From contig NZ_QFDM01000002.1 in the NCBI RefSeq assembly GCF_023702065.1, positions 186,001 through 250,000 on the forward strand: 64,000 bases of DNA. Reading direction: 5' to 3'. Numbering within the stretch: the stretch's first letter is position 1; every line of letters starts with the position of its first letter. The stretch comes from Methanoculleus oceani (GTDB lineage Archaea > Halobacteriota > Methanomicrobia > Methanomicrobiales > Methanoculleaceae). A model generated the notes under the pieces. It was not told the DNA's origin. It saw only the letters and a list, made by a program, of their open reading frames with translations, and searched no databases. The position numbers and the translations under genes are program-made. Positions 57,334 to 64,000 of the stretch are shown here, piece by piece.

Positions 57334-57402
57334 ATATAAGGATTGGTGATAGTCCGATAATACAGTTTCTCTCAAGAAACGAAGTGCGGGAAGCGACATT
57401 CC

Positions 57403-57429
57403 ACCGGAGCGGAGTTCGAGAAGACCGGA
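57403..57429. repeat. Possible short fragment of the modular hairpin repeat
   Basis: ACCGGAGC, GTTCGAGAAGACCGGA between the cobY end and the TIGR00300 start resembles the ACCGGAGCTTGAGAAGACCG unit at 10608-10628. Only about 27 bases match, and no complete hairpin is kept, so this may be a decayed copy or chance. Confidence 0.35.
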
Positions 57430-57433
57430 AAGG

Positions 57434-58039
57434 CTATGGGACCTCTCTCCGGCAGAGGTACCCCTGCACCAGCGCCAGTTCCTCGCGCGTGTTGATGTTG
57501 AAGACAAGTCTTTTTTCGTGCAGGAGGAGCCGCAGCTCTTCCTGGGGCCCGTCGAGATCGCCCGCCGTCAGGATGTTGATCCCGGCAGGGCAGGCCGGCG
57601 TGCCGTCGATTACTTCTGTATACTGCGTGCGGCAGCCGTGCTCTTCGCAGAGGTCGCGGGGCACCCACGTAGAGCATGCCGGCGCTCCCGCCCGGCGCCA
57701 GGCGTCCTCGACGGCGGCGACGATATCGGGCGCAAGGCAGGGGAGGTCGGATACGCAGGTGAAGAAGGATGTTCCTTCCTCACCGAGGTCTGCCGCCGCC
57801 GCCCGGATATCCTCGACGTAGCCGAGCCCTTCAGCTTCGTACAGGGTGACCCCCTGTGCCCGGCACCAGTTTTTGGTGAACGGTGTTTTCTGCGAGGCGA
57901 CCACGACCACCTCGTGCCCTGCAGACGAGAAGGCGTCGATGACGTAGGAGAGCATCGGTCGTTCGCAGATGGTGACGAGCGGTTTTTCGCCCATCCGGAG
58001 CCGGGACCCCTGCCCCCCGGCCATGATCAGGGCAAGCAT
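57434..58039 (-). CDS. cobY: Adenosylcobinamide-phosphate guanylyltransferase CobY
   Basis: 201 residues. The nucleotidyltransferase start MLALIMAGGQGSRLRMGEKP is the GTP-binding loop; FFTCVSDLPCLAP holds the metal-binding Asp, and GINILTAGD the C-terminal family motif. CobY is the archaeal, kinase-free enzyme that activates adenosylcobinamide phosphate with GTP in cobalamin assembly and salvage. Its start overlaps the end of cobD by 13 bases, so they are coupled. Confidence 0.93.
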   Translation of the reverse strand: MLALIMAGGQGSRLRMGEKPLVTICERPMLSYVIDAFSSAGHEVVVVASQKTPFTKNWCRAQGVTLYEAEGLGYVEDIRAAAADLGEEGTSFFTCVSDLPCLAPDIVAAVEDAWRRAGAPACSTWVPRDLCEEHGCRTQYTEVIDGTPACPAGINILTAGDLDGPQEELRLLLHEKRLVFNINTREELALVQGYLCRREVP

Positions 58040-59025
58040 GCTTCGAGCGCCTCGATGAGTTGCGCGTTCTCCTCCCGGGTCCGTACGGCCACGCGGATGT
58101 GGCGGGGAAGCCCGAACGACCGGCAGTCCCGGACGAGGATGCCGCCGGAGAGGAGGCGCCCGACCAGAACCTCCGCCTCCATCGGGACTTCAATAAGAAT
58201 GTAGTTCGCAGACGGAGGCGCATAGGCCAGATCGAGAGCGTCCAGGCGGCCGGCGAGCCAGGTCCGTTCCCGGGCAATCCGCTCCCGGGACTCGTCGAGC
58301 AGGTCATAGTGCCGGAAGGCCTCGATCGCGAACGACTCGGCGAACGCGTTCACGGTCCAGGGAAGGCGCATCGTCTCCACCTTCTCGATGAGTTCGGGCG
58401 TGCCGAACCCGTACCCGAACCGGATGCCCGGCACGGCGAAGCTCTTTGTCAGGGAGCGCAGCACGAAGAGGTTCTCGTGGGAGATGTCGGCGAGGCTCTG
58501 GCGCGGGTCGGAGAGTTCGATGAACGCTTCGTCAAGGAACAGGCACGCTCCCTGCCCGGCGACTGTATCGAGCAGACGGAGGACTTCCGGGCGGGAGCAG
58601 AGCTTCCCGGTCGGGTTGTTCGGGTTGCAGAGGAACCGGACGGCAGCACTGCCGTCATCGGCGGTGCACTGGGCGCCGGCAAGCCGGACCGCCATCTCGT
58701 ACTCGGCAAACGTGGGCGAATCGATACGGGCGGTATCGCCGGCACCAAGCATGGTATGGCAGAACGCGCGGATCAACTCGACGGATCCGTTGCCTACGGC
58801 GACCTCCGCCGCATCTCGCCCGAATGTCCTGCCGATTTCCTCTTTGAGCGCCTCATAACGGTCGTCCGGGTAATCCTTCAGCGCCGAGAGGTCCGGAACC
58901 CAGGGGATCGCCGGAGGATACGGATTCACGTTAGCACTGAAATCAAGCAGCTCGCCCTTCTCCCGGGTGCGATGCCAGCGCACCCGGCCGCCATGTTCCG
59001 CCCTTTTCGGGAGATTATCTCTCAT
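58027..59025 (-). CDS. cobD: Threonine-phosphate decarboxylase CobD (PLP fold type I)
   Basis: 332 residues, aminotransferase class I/II fold like histidinol-phosphate aminotransferase. FSANVNPYPP near the N-terminus, CNPNNPTGKL, FLDEAFIEL and the PLP lysine in SLTKSFAVPGIRFGY are visible. The partner cobY and the Asn-rich N-terminal motif favour CobD, which makes aminopropanol phosphate for the cobalamin nucleotide loop, over HisC. Transcribed divergently from the RHH-ftsZ unit. Confidence 0.88.
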   Translation of the reverse strand: MRDNLPKRAEHGGRVRWHRTREKGELLDFSANVNPYPPAIPWVPDLSALKDYPDDRYEALKEEIGRTFGRDAAEVAVGNGSVELIRAFCHTMLGAGDTARIDSPTFAEYEMAVRLAGAQCTADDGSAAVRFLCNPNNPTGKLCSRPEVLRLLDTVAGQGACLFLDEAFIELSDPRQSLADISHENLFVLRSLTKSFAVPGIRFGYGFGTPELIEKVETMRLPWTVNAFAESFAIEAFRHYDLLDESRERIARERTWLAGRLDALDLAYAPPSANYILIEVPMEAEVLVGRLLSGGILVRDCRSFGLPRHIRVAVRTREENAQLIEALEACLP

Positions 59026-59078
59026 ATTCGTGGCAACTCTTTGAGGATACGTTGTCGGCTGCTATCCATAAAACCGTT

Positions 59079-59211
59079 ATGTCAGACATGAATCTATTTC
59101 GAAAAGTATATATATAATACAATTATTATTATGCCTTATCTGATGCAGTCAGACGAAAAGGTTACGATTGTCTGACAAATGGCGGACAAGAGGCTGCCAG
59201 ATGTCAGATAT
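59079..59211 (+). promoter_or_regulatory. RHH-ftsZ promoter with four TGTCAGACA-like sites
   Basis: A strong TATA box (AGTATATATATAATA, about 59105-59119). Around it lie ATGTCAGACAT (59079-59089, palindromic), GCAGTCAGACGA (59145-59156), TTGTCTGACAA (59168-59178, inverse orientation) and ATGTCAGATAT (59201-59211). One site is upstream of the TATA box and three follow it. Such repeated short sites are what ribbon-helix-helix repressors bind, and an RHH protein is the first gene here. Autoregulation is inference. Confidence 0.55.
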
Positions 59212-59222
59212 GAGTGATTGAA

Positions 59223-59402
59223 ATGATGGATCGGATAACTATCAGATTGCCCCGGCAGCAGGTTGAGATGCTCGAGAGGCTGGTGGAAGCCGGCGAGTTC
59301 CCCACGGTATCGGAGGCTGTGCGGTACTCTGTCAGGGCGCTTCTCGAGAGGCATGGAAACCGTGTTCTCCGCGAGGCCGACCAGATTTCATTCAAAGTTT
59401 AG
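59223..59402 (+). CDS. Ribbon-helix-helix (CopG-type) regulator
   Basis: 59 residues from ATG 59223; GTG 59214 and ATG 59226 are alternatives. The strand [16 protein letters not shown] followed by two helices ([16 protein letters not shown]) is the MetJ/Arc/CopG fold. It probably binds DNA as a dimer. The stop at 59402 overlaps the ribosome-binding site of ftsZ, so both are co-transcribed, and four possible operator sites lie upstream. No toxin gene is paired with it. Confidence 0.88.
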   Translation: MMDRITIRLPRQQVEMLERLVEAGEFPTVSEAVRYSVRALLERHGNRVLREADQISFKV

Positions 59403-59409
59403 GAGGTAT

Positions 59410-60534
59410 ATGATGCAGACGATCATCAACGAGGCGTTAAAACACGCGGAACGTGAGAAGTACCTGAAGACGGACTCGGTGGAGGAAGACGACATCCTCG
59501 GCCAGCCACGTATTGTCATCGTAGGATGCGGCGGTGCAGGGAACAACACCGTCAACCGCCTGTACCACATGCAGGTCAGCGGTGCGGAGACGATCGCGAT
59601 CAACACGGACAAGCAGCACCTGGATATGATCCAGGCAGACAAGAGGGTGCTTGTCGGCAAGTCGCTCACCAAGGGCCTCGGGGCCGGCGGGTTCCCGGAC
59701 GTCGGCAGGCGTGCAGCCGAGATGGCGCGGCCGACCCTCGAGAGCCTGCTCGCGGACGCGGACCTTGTCTTCATCACTGCCGGTATGGGTGGAGGTACCG
59801 GTACGGGAACCGCCCCGGTTGTCGCGCAGATCGCAAAGGAGCAGGGAGCGATCGTCGTCGGCATGGTCAGCTACCCCTTCCAGGTCGAGAAGGCCCGGCT
59901 CCTCCGTGCGGAAGAGGGGCTTGAACAGCTCTCGGCCTCCGCCGACTCGGTGATCGTGCTCGACAACAACCGTCTCATCAAGTACGTGCCGAACCTCCCG
60001 CTCGGCCAGGCGTTCTCGGTCATGGACCAGCTCATCGCGGAGACCGTCAAGGGTATCAGCGAGACGATCACGGAGCCTTCGCTCATCAACATCGACTACG
60101 CAGACGTCCGTGCCATCATGAGCAAGGGAGGGGTCGCCGTGATGCTCGTCGGCGAGAGCAAGCAGCAGAACAAAGCCGAGAGCGTCGTTCACGAGTGCTT
60201 GAACCACCCCCTGCTGGACATCGACTACCGCGGAGCAACCGGGAGCCTCATCCACATCACGGGCGGCAACGACCTGACCCTCCAGGATGCCGAGGAGATC
60301 GCAAGCTCCCTGACCTACGAACTCGATCCCCACGCGGACGTCATCTGGGGAGCGCGGGTGAACAGCGATTACGAAGGAAGAGTTCGCGTCATGGCAGTCA
60401 TGACAGGCGTGAAAAGTGCACAGATCCTCGGAAGCCACCGGACCTACGAACCGGTAACGCAGCGGTCCGGCGCACCTGCCGGCAGGCGCCTGGCCGGGGA
60501 CGCCCCGAGCGGGCATCTCATCGACTTCCTCTAA
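59410..60534 (+). CDS. ftsZ: Cell division protein FtsZ
   Basis: 374 residues from ATG 59410 (AGGAGG at 59401-59406). Tubulin-like GTPase: [14 protein letters not shown], the T4 loop [29 protein letters not shown] and the T7-region [11 protein letters not shown]. An N-terminal 40-residue helix precedes the GTPase domain as in archaeal FtsZ. It polymerises into the division ring. A short C-terminal tail ends GHLIDFL, a possible partner-binding peptide. Co-transcribed with the RHH gene. Confidence 0.97.
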   Translation: MMQTIINEALKHAEREKYLKTDSVEEDDILGQPRIVIVGCGGAGNNTVNRLYHMQVSGAETIAINTDKQHLDMIQADKRVLVGKSLTKGLGAGGFPDVGRRAAEMARPTLESLLADADLVFITAGMGGGTGTGTAPVVAQIAKEQGAIVVGMVSYPFQVEKARLLRAEEGLEQLSASADSVIVLDNNRLIKYVPNLPLGQAFSVMDQLIAETVKGISETITEPSLINIDYADVRAIMSKGGVAVMLVGESKQQNKAESVVHECLNHPLLDIDYRGATGSLIHITGGNDLTLQDAEEIASSLTYELDPHADVIWGARVNSDYEGRVRVMAVMTGVKSAQILGSHRTYEPVTQRSGAPAGRRLAGDAPSGHLIDFL

Positions 60535-60635
60535 AACCCCATACCCTCTTTCCATACCTTTTTGGCCGGAATCGGTTGGTGGCGGCGTGTCCTTCGCCCC
60601 CCCTACGAAATACTTAATAGCCCGGATGACGTTTG

Positions 60636-60880
60636 AAATATAGACGTTCTTGTATAATCCCTCCAGCACGGGGTGTATTGTGCAGGGCGCAGAACCTGCG
60701 GGTCTGCGATTGCCAAGTACCGGGGTTGAACACATGAGCAGACAGATGAACGACGGTCTCGATTGCCGAGTCCGGAAACGTCTTTTCTTGTGGTGTAGCC
60801 GCTACATAAGCCTCCGGCATTCCTGCACGGGAGCGACCCCGCCGGTGGGGATATGAGACAGGTACCGAATGTCGAGGATT
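60636..60880 (+). ncRNA. Candidate structured leader RNA before the COG1340 gene
   Basis: The stretch 60535-60888 has no convincing gene. A TATA-like AAATACTTAATAG (60608-60620) would start RNA near 60640-60646. Then come paired elements: GCAGG/CCTGC (60682-60699), GTCTGC/GCAGAC (60702-60743), CTCG/CGAG inside GACG/CGTC (60752-60782) followed by TTTTCTT, GTAGC/GCTAC (about 60804-60814), and CCCC/GGGG (60837-60850). CGATTGCC-AGT-CCGG occurs twice (60707 and 60760). Pairing was found by eye; the class is unknown. Confidence 0.45.
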
Positions 60881-60888
60881 GGTAGAGA

Positions 60889-61749
60889 ATGCTGAACGAT
60901 CTGATTGAGAAGAGAAAAAAAGTCCTTGCGGAGTCTGAACAGCACAAAGACCGACGTAACGAGTTGAACGCGCTTGCCAGCAAAAATGCCCGCGAACGCA
61001 ACACCTTAAACACGCAGACCCGCGAATTCGTCGAGGAGGCGCAGCAGCACAAGGAGCAGCGGGATAAGATCAACGAGGAAGTCCAGGCGTTAAAAGACCA
61101 GAGGAACGATTTCAACGACAAGGCAAACACGCTTTTCGAAGAGATCGAGTCCTTCAAGAAAGAGCACGGCAACCTCCAGAACCGCGGCATCAAGGAGTTG
61201 CAGAAGCAGATCGAGCACCTGGAGTTCAAGCAGCAGACCGAAGTCTACAGCACCGATAAAGAGCGCGAACTGATCGAGAAGATCAAGCAGCTCAAGGCGA
61301 CGGCAAAGGACCAGGAAGCGGAACTCGAGCAGAACAAGGAGATGCGGACGAAACTCACCGATGCCCGTGAGTTTCGCAGGCTGGCCTCGGACATCCACAA
61401 GGAAGTCACCGAGAAGGCCGAGGCGGCACAGCAGCACCACGACCTGATGGTGGAGTCCTACCGGAAGGCCGACAAGTCCCGCGAAGAAGCCGATCTGGCC
61501 CACCAGCAGTTCGTTGAAGCCCAGGAGTCGGCGGACGAGGAGCACAAGCAGTTCATCGCCTGCCAGAAGGAGCTCCGGGATTATGACAAGGTGATCTCGG
61601 GTCTTAGGAAGAAGACCAAGAAGACCAAAGTCACCAAAGAGCAGAAAGCCGTCCGGAAAGAGGCGGAACGCGTCTTCCAGCAGTTCCGCGACGGTGAAAA
61701 GATCACGACCGACGACCTGCTCCTGCTTCAGCGTGCAAAACTCATTTAA
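60889..61749 (+). CDS. Archaeal coiled-coil protein (COG1340 type)
   Basis: 286 residues, nearly all heptad-rich, charged coiled coil (NDLIEKRKKVLAESEQHKDR; KELQKQIEHLEFKQQTEVYS). The spacing and the Q-E-V-Y-S-T-D core match the phosphoserine-phosphatase-like/COG1340 coiled-coil family conserved in euryarchaea, often annotated without function. C-terminal ERVFQQFRDGEKITTDDLLL is the conserved end. Possibly structural or ribosome/chromosome-associated; not known. Preceded by a long structured leader. Confidence 0.87.
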   Translation: MLNDLIEKRKKVLAESEQHKDRRNELNALASKNARERNTLNTQTREFVEEAQQHKEQRDKINEEVQALKDQRNDFNDKANTLFEEIESFKKEHGNLQNRGIKELQKQIEHLEFKQQTEVYSTDKERELIEKIKQLKATAKDQEAELEQNKEMRTKLTDAREFRRLASDIHKEVTEKAEAAQQHHDLMVESYRKADKSREEADLAHQQFVEAQESADEEHKQFIACQKELRDYDKVISGLRKKTKKTKVTKEQKAVRKEAERVFQQFRDGEKITTDDLLLLQRAKLI

Positions 61750-61805
61750 TACTTTTTTACTCCCCGCTGCAAATTATTTAATAGATTCGAGGAGATGTCT
61801 ATTGA

Positions 61806-62930
61806 ATGGCAAAAGAGCGGACGCTCGTCCTCTGTGTCGATCGCGACGATGATCTCGGGTTCAAAGCCCGGATCGATGGTCCCATCGTGGGCAGAGAGGC
61901 ATGCCTCCATGCGGCGACTTCTCTCGCTCTGATCGACCCCGAGGACTCCGACGTCAACGCGATCTTCGAGACGATCAAACTCTACGACGAGCTTGCCGGG
62001 CGGGGGGAAGAGGTTGCCGTCGCCGTCATCTGCGGCAACCACATGAACCTGCTCGAGGGGGATCGACGGGTGGCGTCCGGTCTCGATGCGATCCTCTCCG
62101 CGACGGGCTCTACATCCTGCATCGTGGTGACGGACGGCGCGGAGGACGAGTACGTCCTGCCGATCATCCAGTCCCGGGTGCCGGTCAGCAGCGTGCGGAG
62201 GGTCGTGGTCAACCAGATGCCGAACCTCGAGGGAACGTACTACATCTTAAGACGCCTTCTCGACGATCCGAAGGTCTCGAAGATCGTGCTCGTACCGCTC
62301 GGTCTCGCCATGCTCCTCTATGCGGTGGGATACCTGCTGGGATACCCGGAGGGCGCAACCATCGTCGTCGTCGGTGTCGTCGGCACCTATCTGCTCTTCA
62401 AGGGCGTCGGGATCGACGAGGTCTTCGGGTACCTGATCAACTCGCTACGGGCGTCGCTGCACGGCGGCAGGTTCACGTTCGTCTCCTACATCGCCGCAAT
62501 ACTGCTGGGTATCGTCGGGGTCATCCTCGGGCTCATAAGCCTCCTCGAATACTATTCCTCGTTCGGCATCTTCTTCCAGATACTCGCGTTCATCTACGGT
62601 GCCATCGCCTGGTTCACTGCCGCCGGCCTGGTTGCATCGGTAGGAAAGATCATCGATGTCTTCTTAAACGAGCGGGAGACGATCCAGCGGGTGGTCGCCC
62701 TGCCGTTCTTCGTGCTGGCGATAGGAGCCATCGCGTACGGTGCAAGCATCTACATCCTCTCGATCAGCGACGTCGCCGGGTTCCCCATAACGAGTGCAGA
62801 CGGCGTGAAGTACATCATCTTCGCCACAATCGGGGGCCTCATCTGCGCCTTCTTCGGCGTCTACCTCCAGTCGTTCCTCGGCCGGTGGGTGGACGAGCGT
62901 GAGCCGGTCCCGCTGAAGAGAGAGGCGTGA
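61806..62930 (+). CDS. DUF373 family membrane protein
   Basis: 374 residues. The soluble N-terminal half (about 1-150) has LVLCVDRDDDLGFKA and GREACLHAATSLALIDPEDSD, the family hallmarks, and VVTDGAEDEYVLPIIQSR. About seven membrane helices follow (about 160-350). DUF373 is an archaeal family with no known function. A TATA-like ATTATTTAATAG precedes it at about 61771-61782 and GAGGAGATG lies before the ATG. Confidence 0.93.
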   Translation: MAKERTLVLCVDRDDDLGFKARIDGPIVGREACLHAATSLALIDPEDSDVNAIFETIKLYDELAGRGEEVAVAVICGNHMNLLEGDRRVASGLDAILSATGSTSCIVVTDGAEDEYVLPIIQSRVPVSSVRRVVVNQMPNLEGTYYILRRLLDDPKVSKIVLVPLGLAMLLYAVGYLLGYPEGATIVVVGVVGTYLLFKGVGIDEVFGYLINSLRASLHGGRFTFVSYIAAILLGIVGVILGLISLLEYYSSFGIFFQILAFIYGAIAWFTAAGLVASVGKIIDVFLNERETIQRVVALPFFVLAIGAIAYGASIYILSISDVAGFPITSADGVKYIIFATIGGLICAFFGVYLQSFLGRWVDEREPVPLKREA

Positions 62931-62943
62931 GCACAGGCAGCCC

Positions 62944-63636
<693 letters not shown>

Positions 63637-63672
63637 GGTGAAAAGCCCCCCTCCATCGTATCTCCGTCACCC

Positions 63673-63683
63673 ACTTATATGAT
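63673..63683. promoter_or_regulatory. Shared TATA element between glycosyltransferase and radical SAM genes
   Basis: ACTTATATGAT reads as ATCATATAAGT on the other strand. On the plus strand it is about 25 bases from the GTG at 63702, consistent with leaderless start; on the minus strand it leaves room for the ribosome-binding site of the glycosyltransferase. Confidence 0.5.
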
Positions 63684-63701
63684 GATGCTCATGGTAGGGG
63701 T

Positions 63702-64000
63702 GTGTTCGGCGAGGCTGCTGCCAGGGACGCGGGAGAATGGGATCTCGATACGCTCGATACGGCCATCACCCGGGGCTGCCTTCATCCCGCTACGGGAGAG
63801 GCGGTGCGGTACTTCGAGGAAGAGCGGGTCTATTCCCTGCAGATCGAGTCGACCCTCGCCTGCCCGCAGGGATGCCGCTACTGTTACGCTCCGGCCGATG
63901 CCGCCACGGTCAGAGAGCTCGCTCCCGGCGATATCGCTGCCGTCCTCGCCTCGGCGGCGGCGATGGACATCAAAGCCGTCGACTGGCTGGGTGGCGACCC
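63702..64000 (+). CDS. Radical SAM protein, N-terminal part (cut by window end)
   Basis: About 99 residues are visible from a GTG at 63702 (MFGEAAARDAGEW). The cluster motif ACPQGCRYCYAP (CxxxCxxC) identifies a radical SAM enzyme; VDWLGGDP near the edge is the second conserved strand (GGEP-like). The frame remains open to the end. The radical SAM subfamily cannot be told from this part. The start is chosen because the frame closes upstream of the TATA box and GTG sits at leaderless distance. Confidence 0.8.
   Translation, partial: MFGEAAARDAGEWDLDTLDTAITRGCLHPATGEAVRYFEEERVYSLQIESTLACPQGCRYCYAPADAATVRELAPGDIAAVLASAAAMDIKAVDWLGGD

Noticed and set aside
60661..60790. SRP RNA or RNase P RNA
   Set aside because: The conserved SRP helix 8 core and the RNase P core sequences could not be found; only generic stems are present.
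60650..60856. Small frame of 68 codons in the leader of the coiled-coil gene
   Set aside because: It runs through stems of the putative RNA, has no ribosome-binding site and no protein-like pattern.

Overview
The window looks like chromosomal DNA of a GC-rich methanogenic euryarchaeon of the order Methanomicrobiales, most likely Methanoculleus or a close relative. This rests on gene content (Hef helicase-nuclease, CobY, RaSEA, DUF373, UPF0147, the TIGR00300 ornithine cyclodeaminase-type protein, a PhoU/AbrB regulator and bacterial-type gyrase) and on archaeal TATA boxes, several of which sit about 25 bases before a start codon as expected for leaderless mRNAs. The genus call is an inference.

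Layout. 1-3.1 kb: end of gyrB and all of gyrA. 3.2-9.8 kb: small conserved archaeal genes, hef-glyS, and a Cmi4-like regulator with a hairpin in its promoter. 9.9-13.5 kb: UlaG-like hydrolase, rhodanese, a decayed glutaredoxin-like gene and a DUF389 membrane protein, with two copies of a modular hairpin repeat between them. 13.5-19.5 kb: phosphate region with phoU, pstB, a fused pstC-pstA, a divergent AbrB-PhoU regulator and an ArsB/SLC13-type transporter. 19.5-33.8 kb: mixed metabolic, signalling and repair genes. These include a USP-USP-GNAT fusion, a histidine kinase-like protein without the usual His, an NAD synthetase whose glutaminase Cys is Gly, a MagIII-like glycosylase, RecQ and an iron-sulfur flavoprotein.

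33.9-52.8 kb: the most striking part. A visibly lower-GC block holds a complete insecticidal-type Tc (ABC) toxin complex on the minus strand: a TcB-TcC fusion of 2686 residues, then a TcA split into two large proteins, then a small nucleotidyltransferase. The TcA split falls exactly where two BIG2-like domains and an FN3-like domain are added. Gene remnants (ABC ATPase on the left, thiamine-diphosphate enzyme on the right) flank the block. This fits acquisition of a contractile-independent injection toxin by an archaeon; target and release route are unknown.

53-64 kb returns to core archaeal genes: DUF2769, tRNA-Ser(TGA), a PGF-CTERM-like surface protein, RaSEA, the TIGR00300 protein, cobD-cobY, a ribbon-helix-helix regulator with ftsZ behind four copies of a TGTCAGACA-type site, a structured leader RNA candidate, a COG1340 coiled-coil protein, DUF373, a glycosyltransferase and the start of a radical SAM gene. 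No transposase, integrase, CRISPR array or rRNA was seen.
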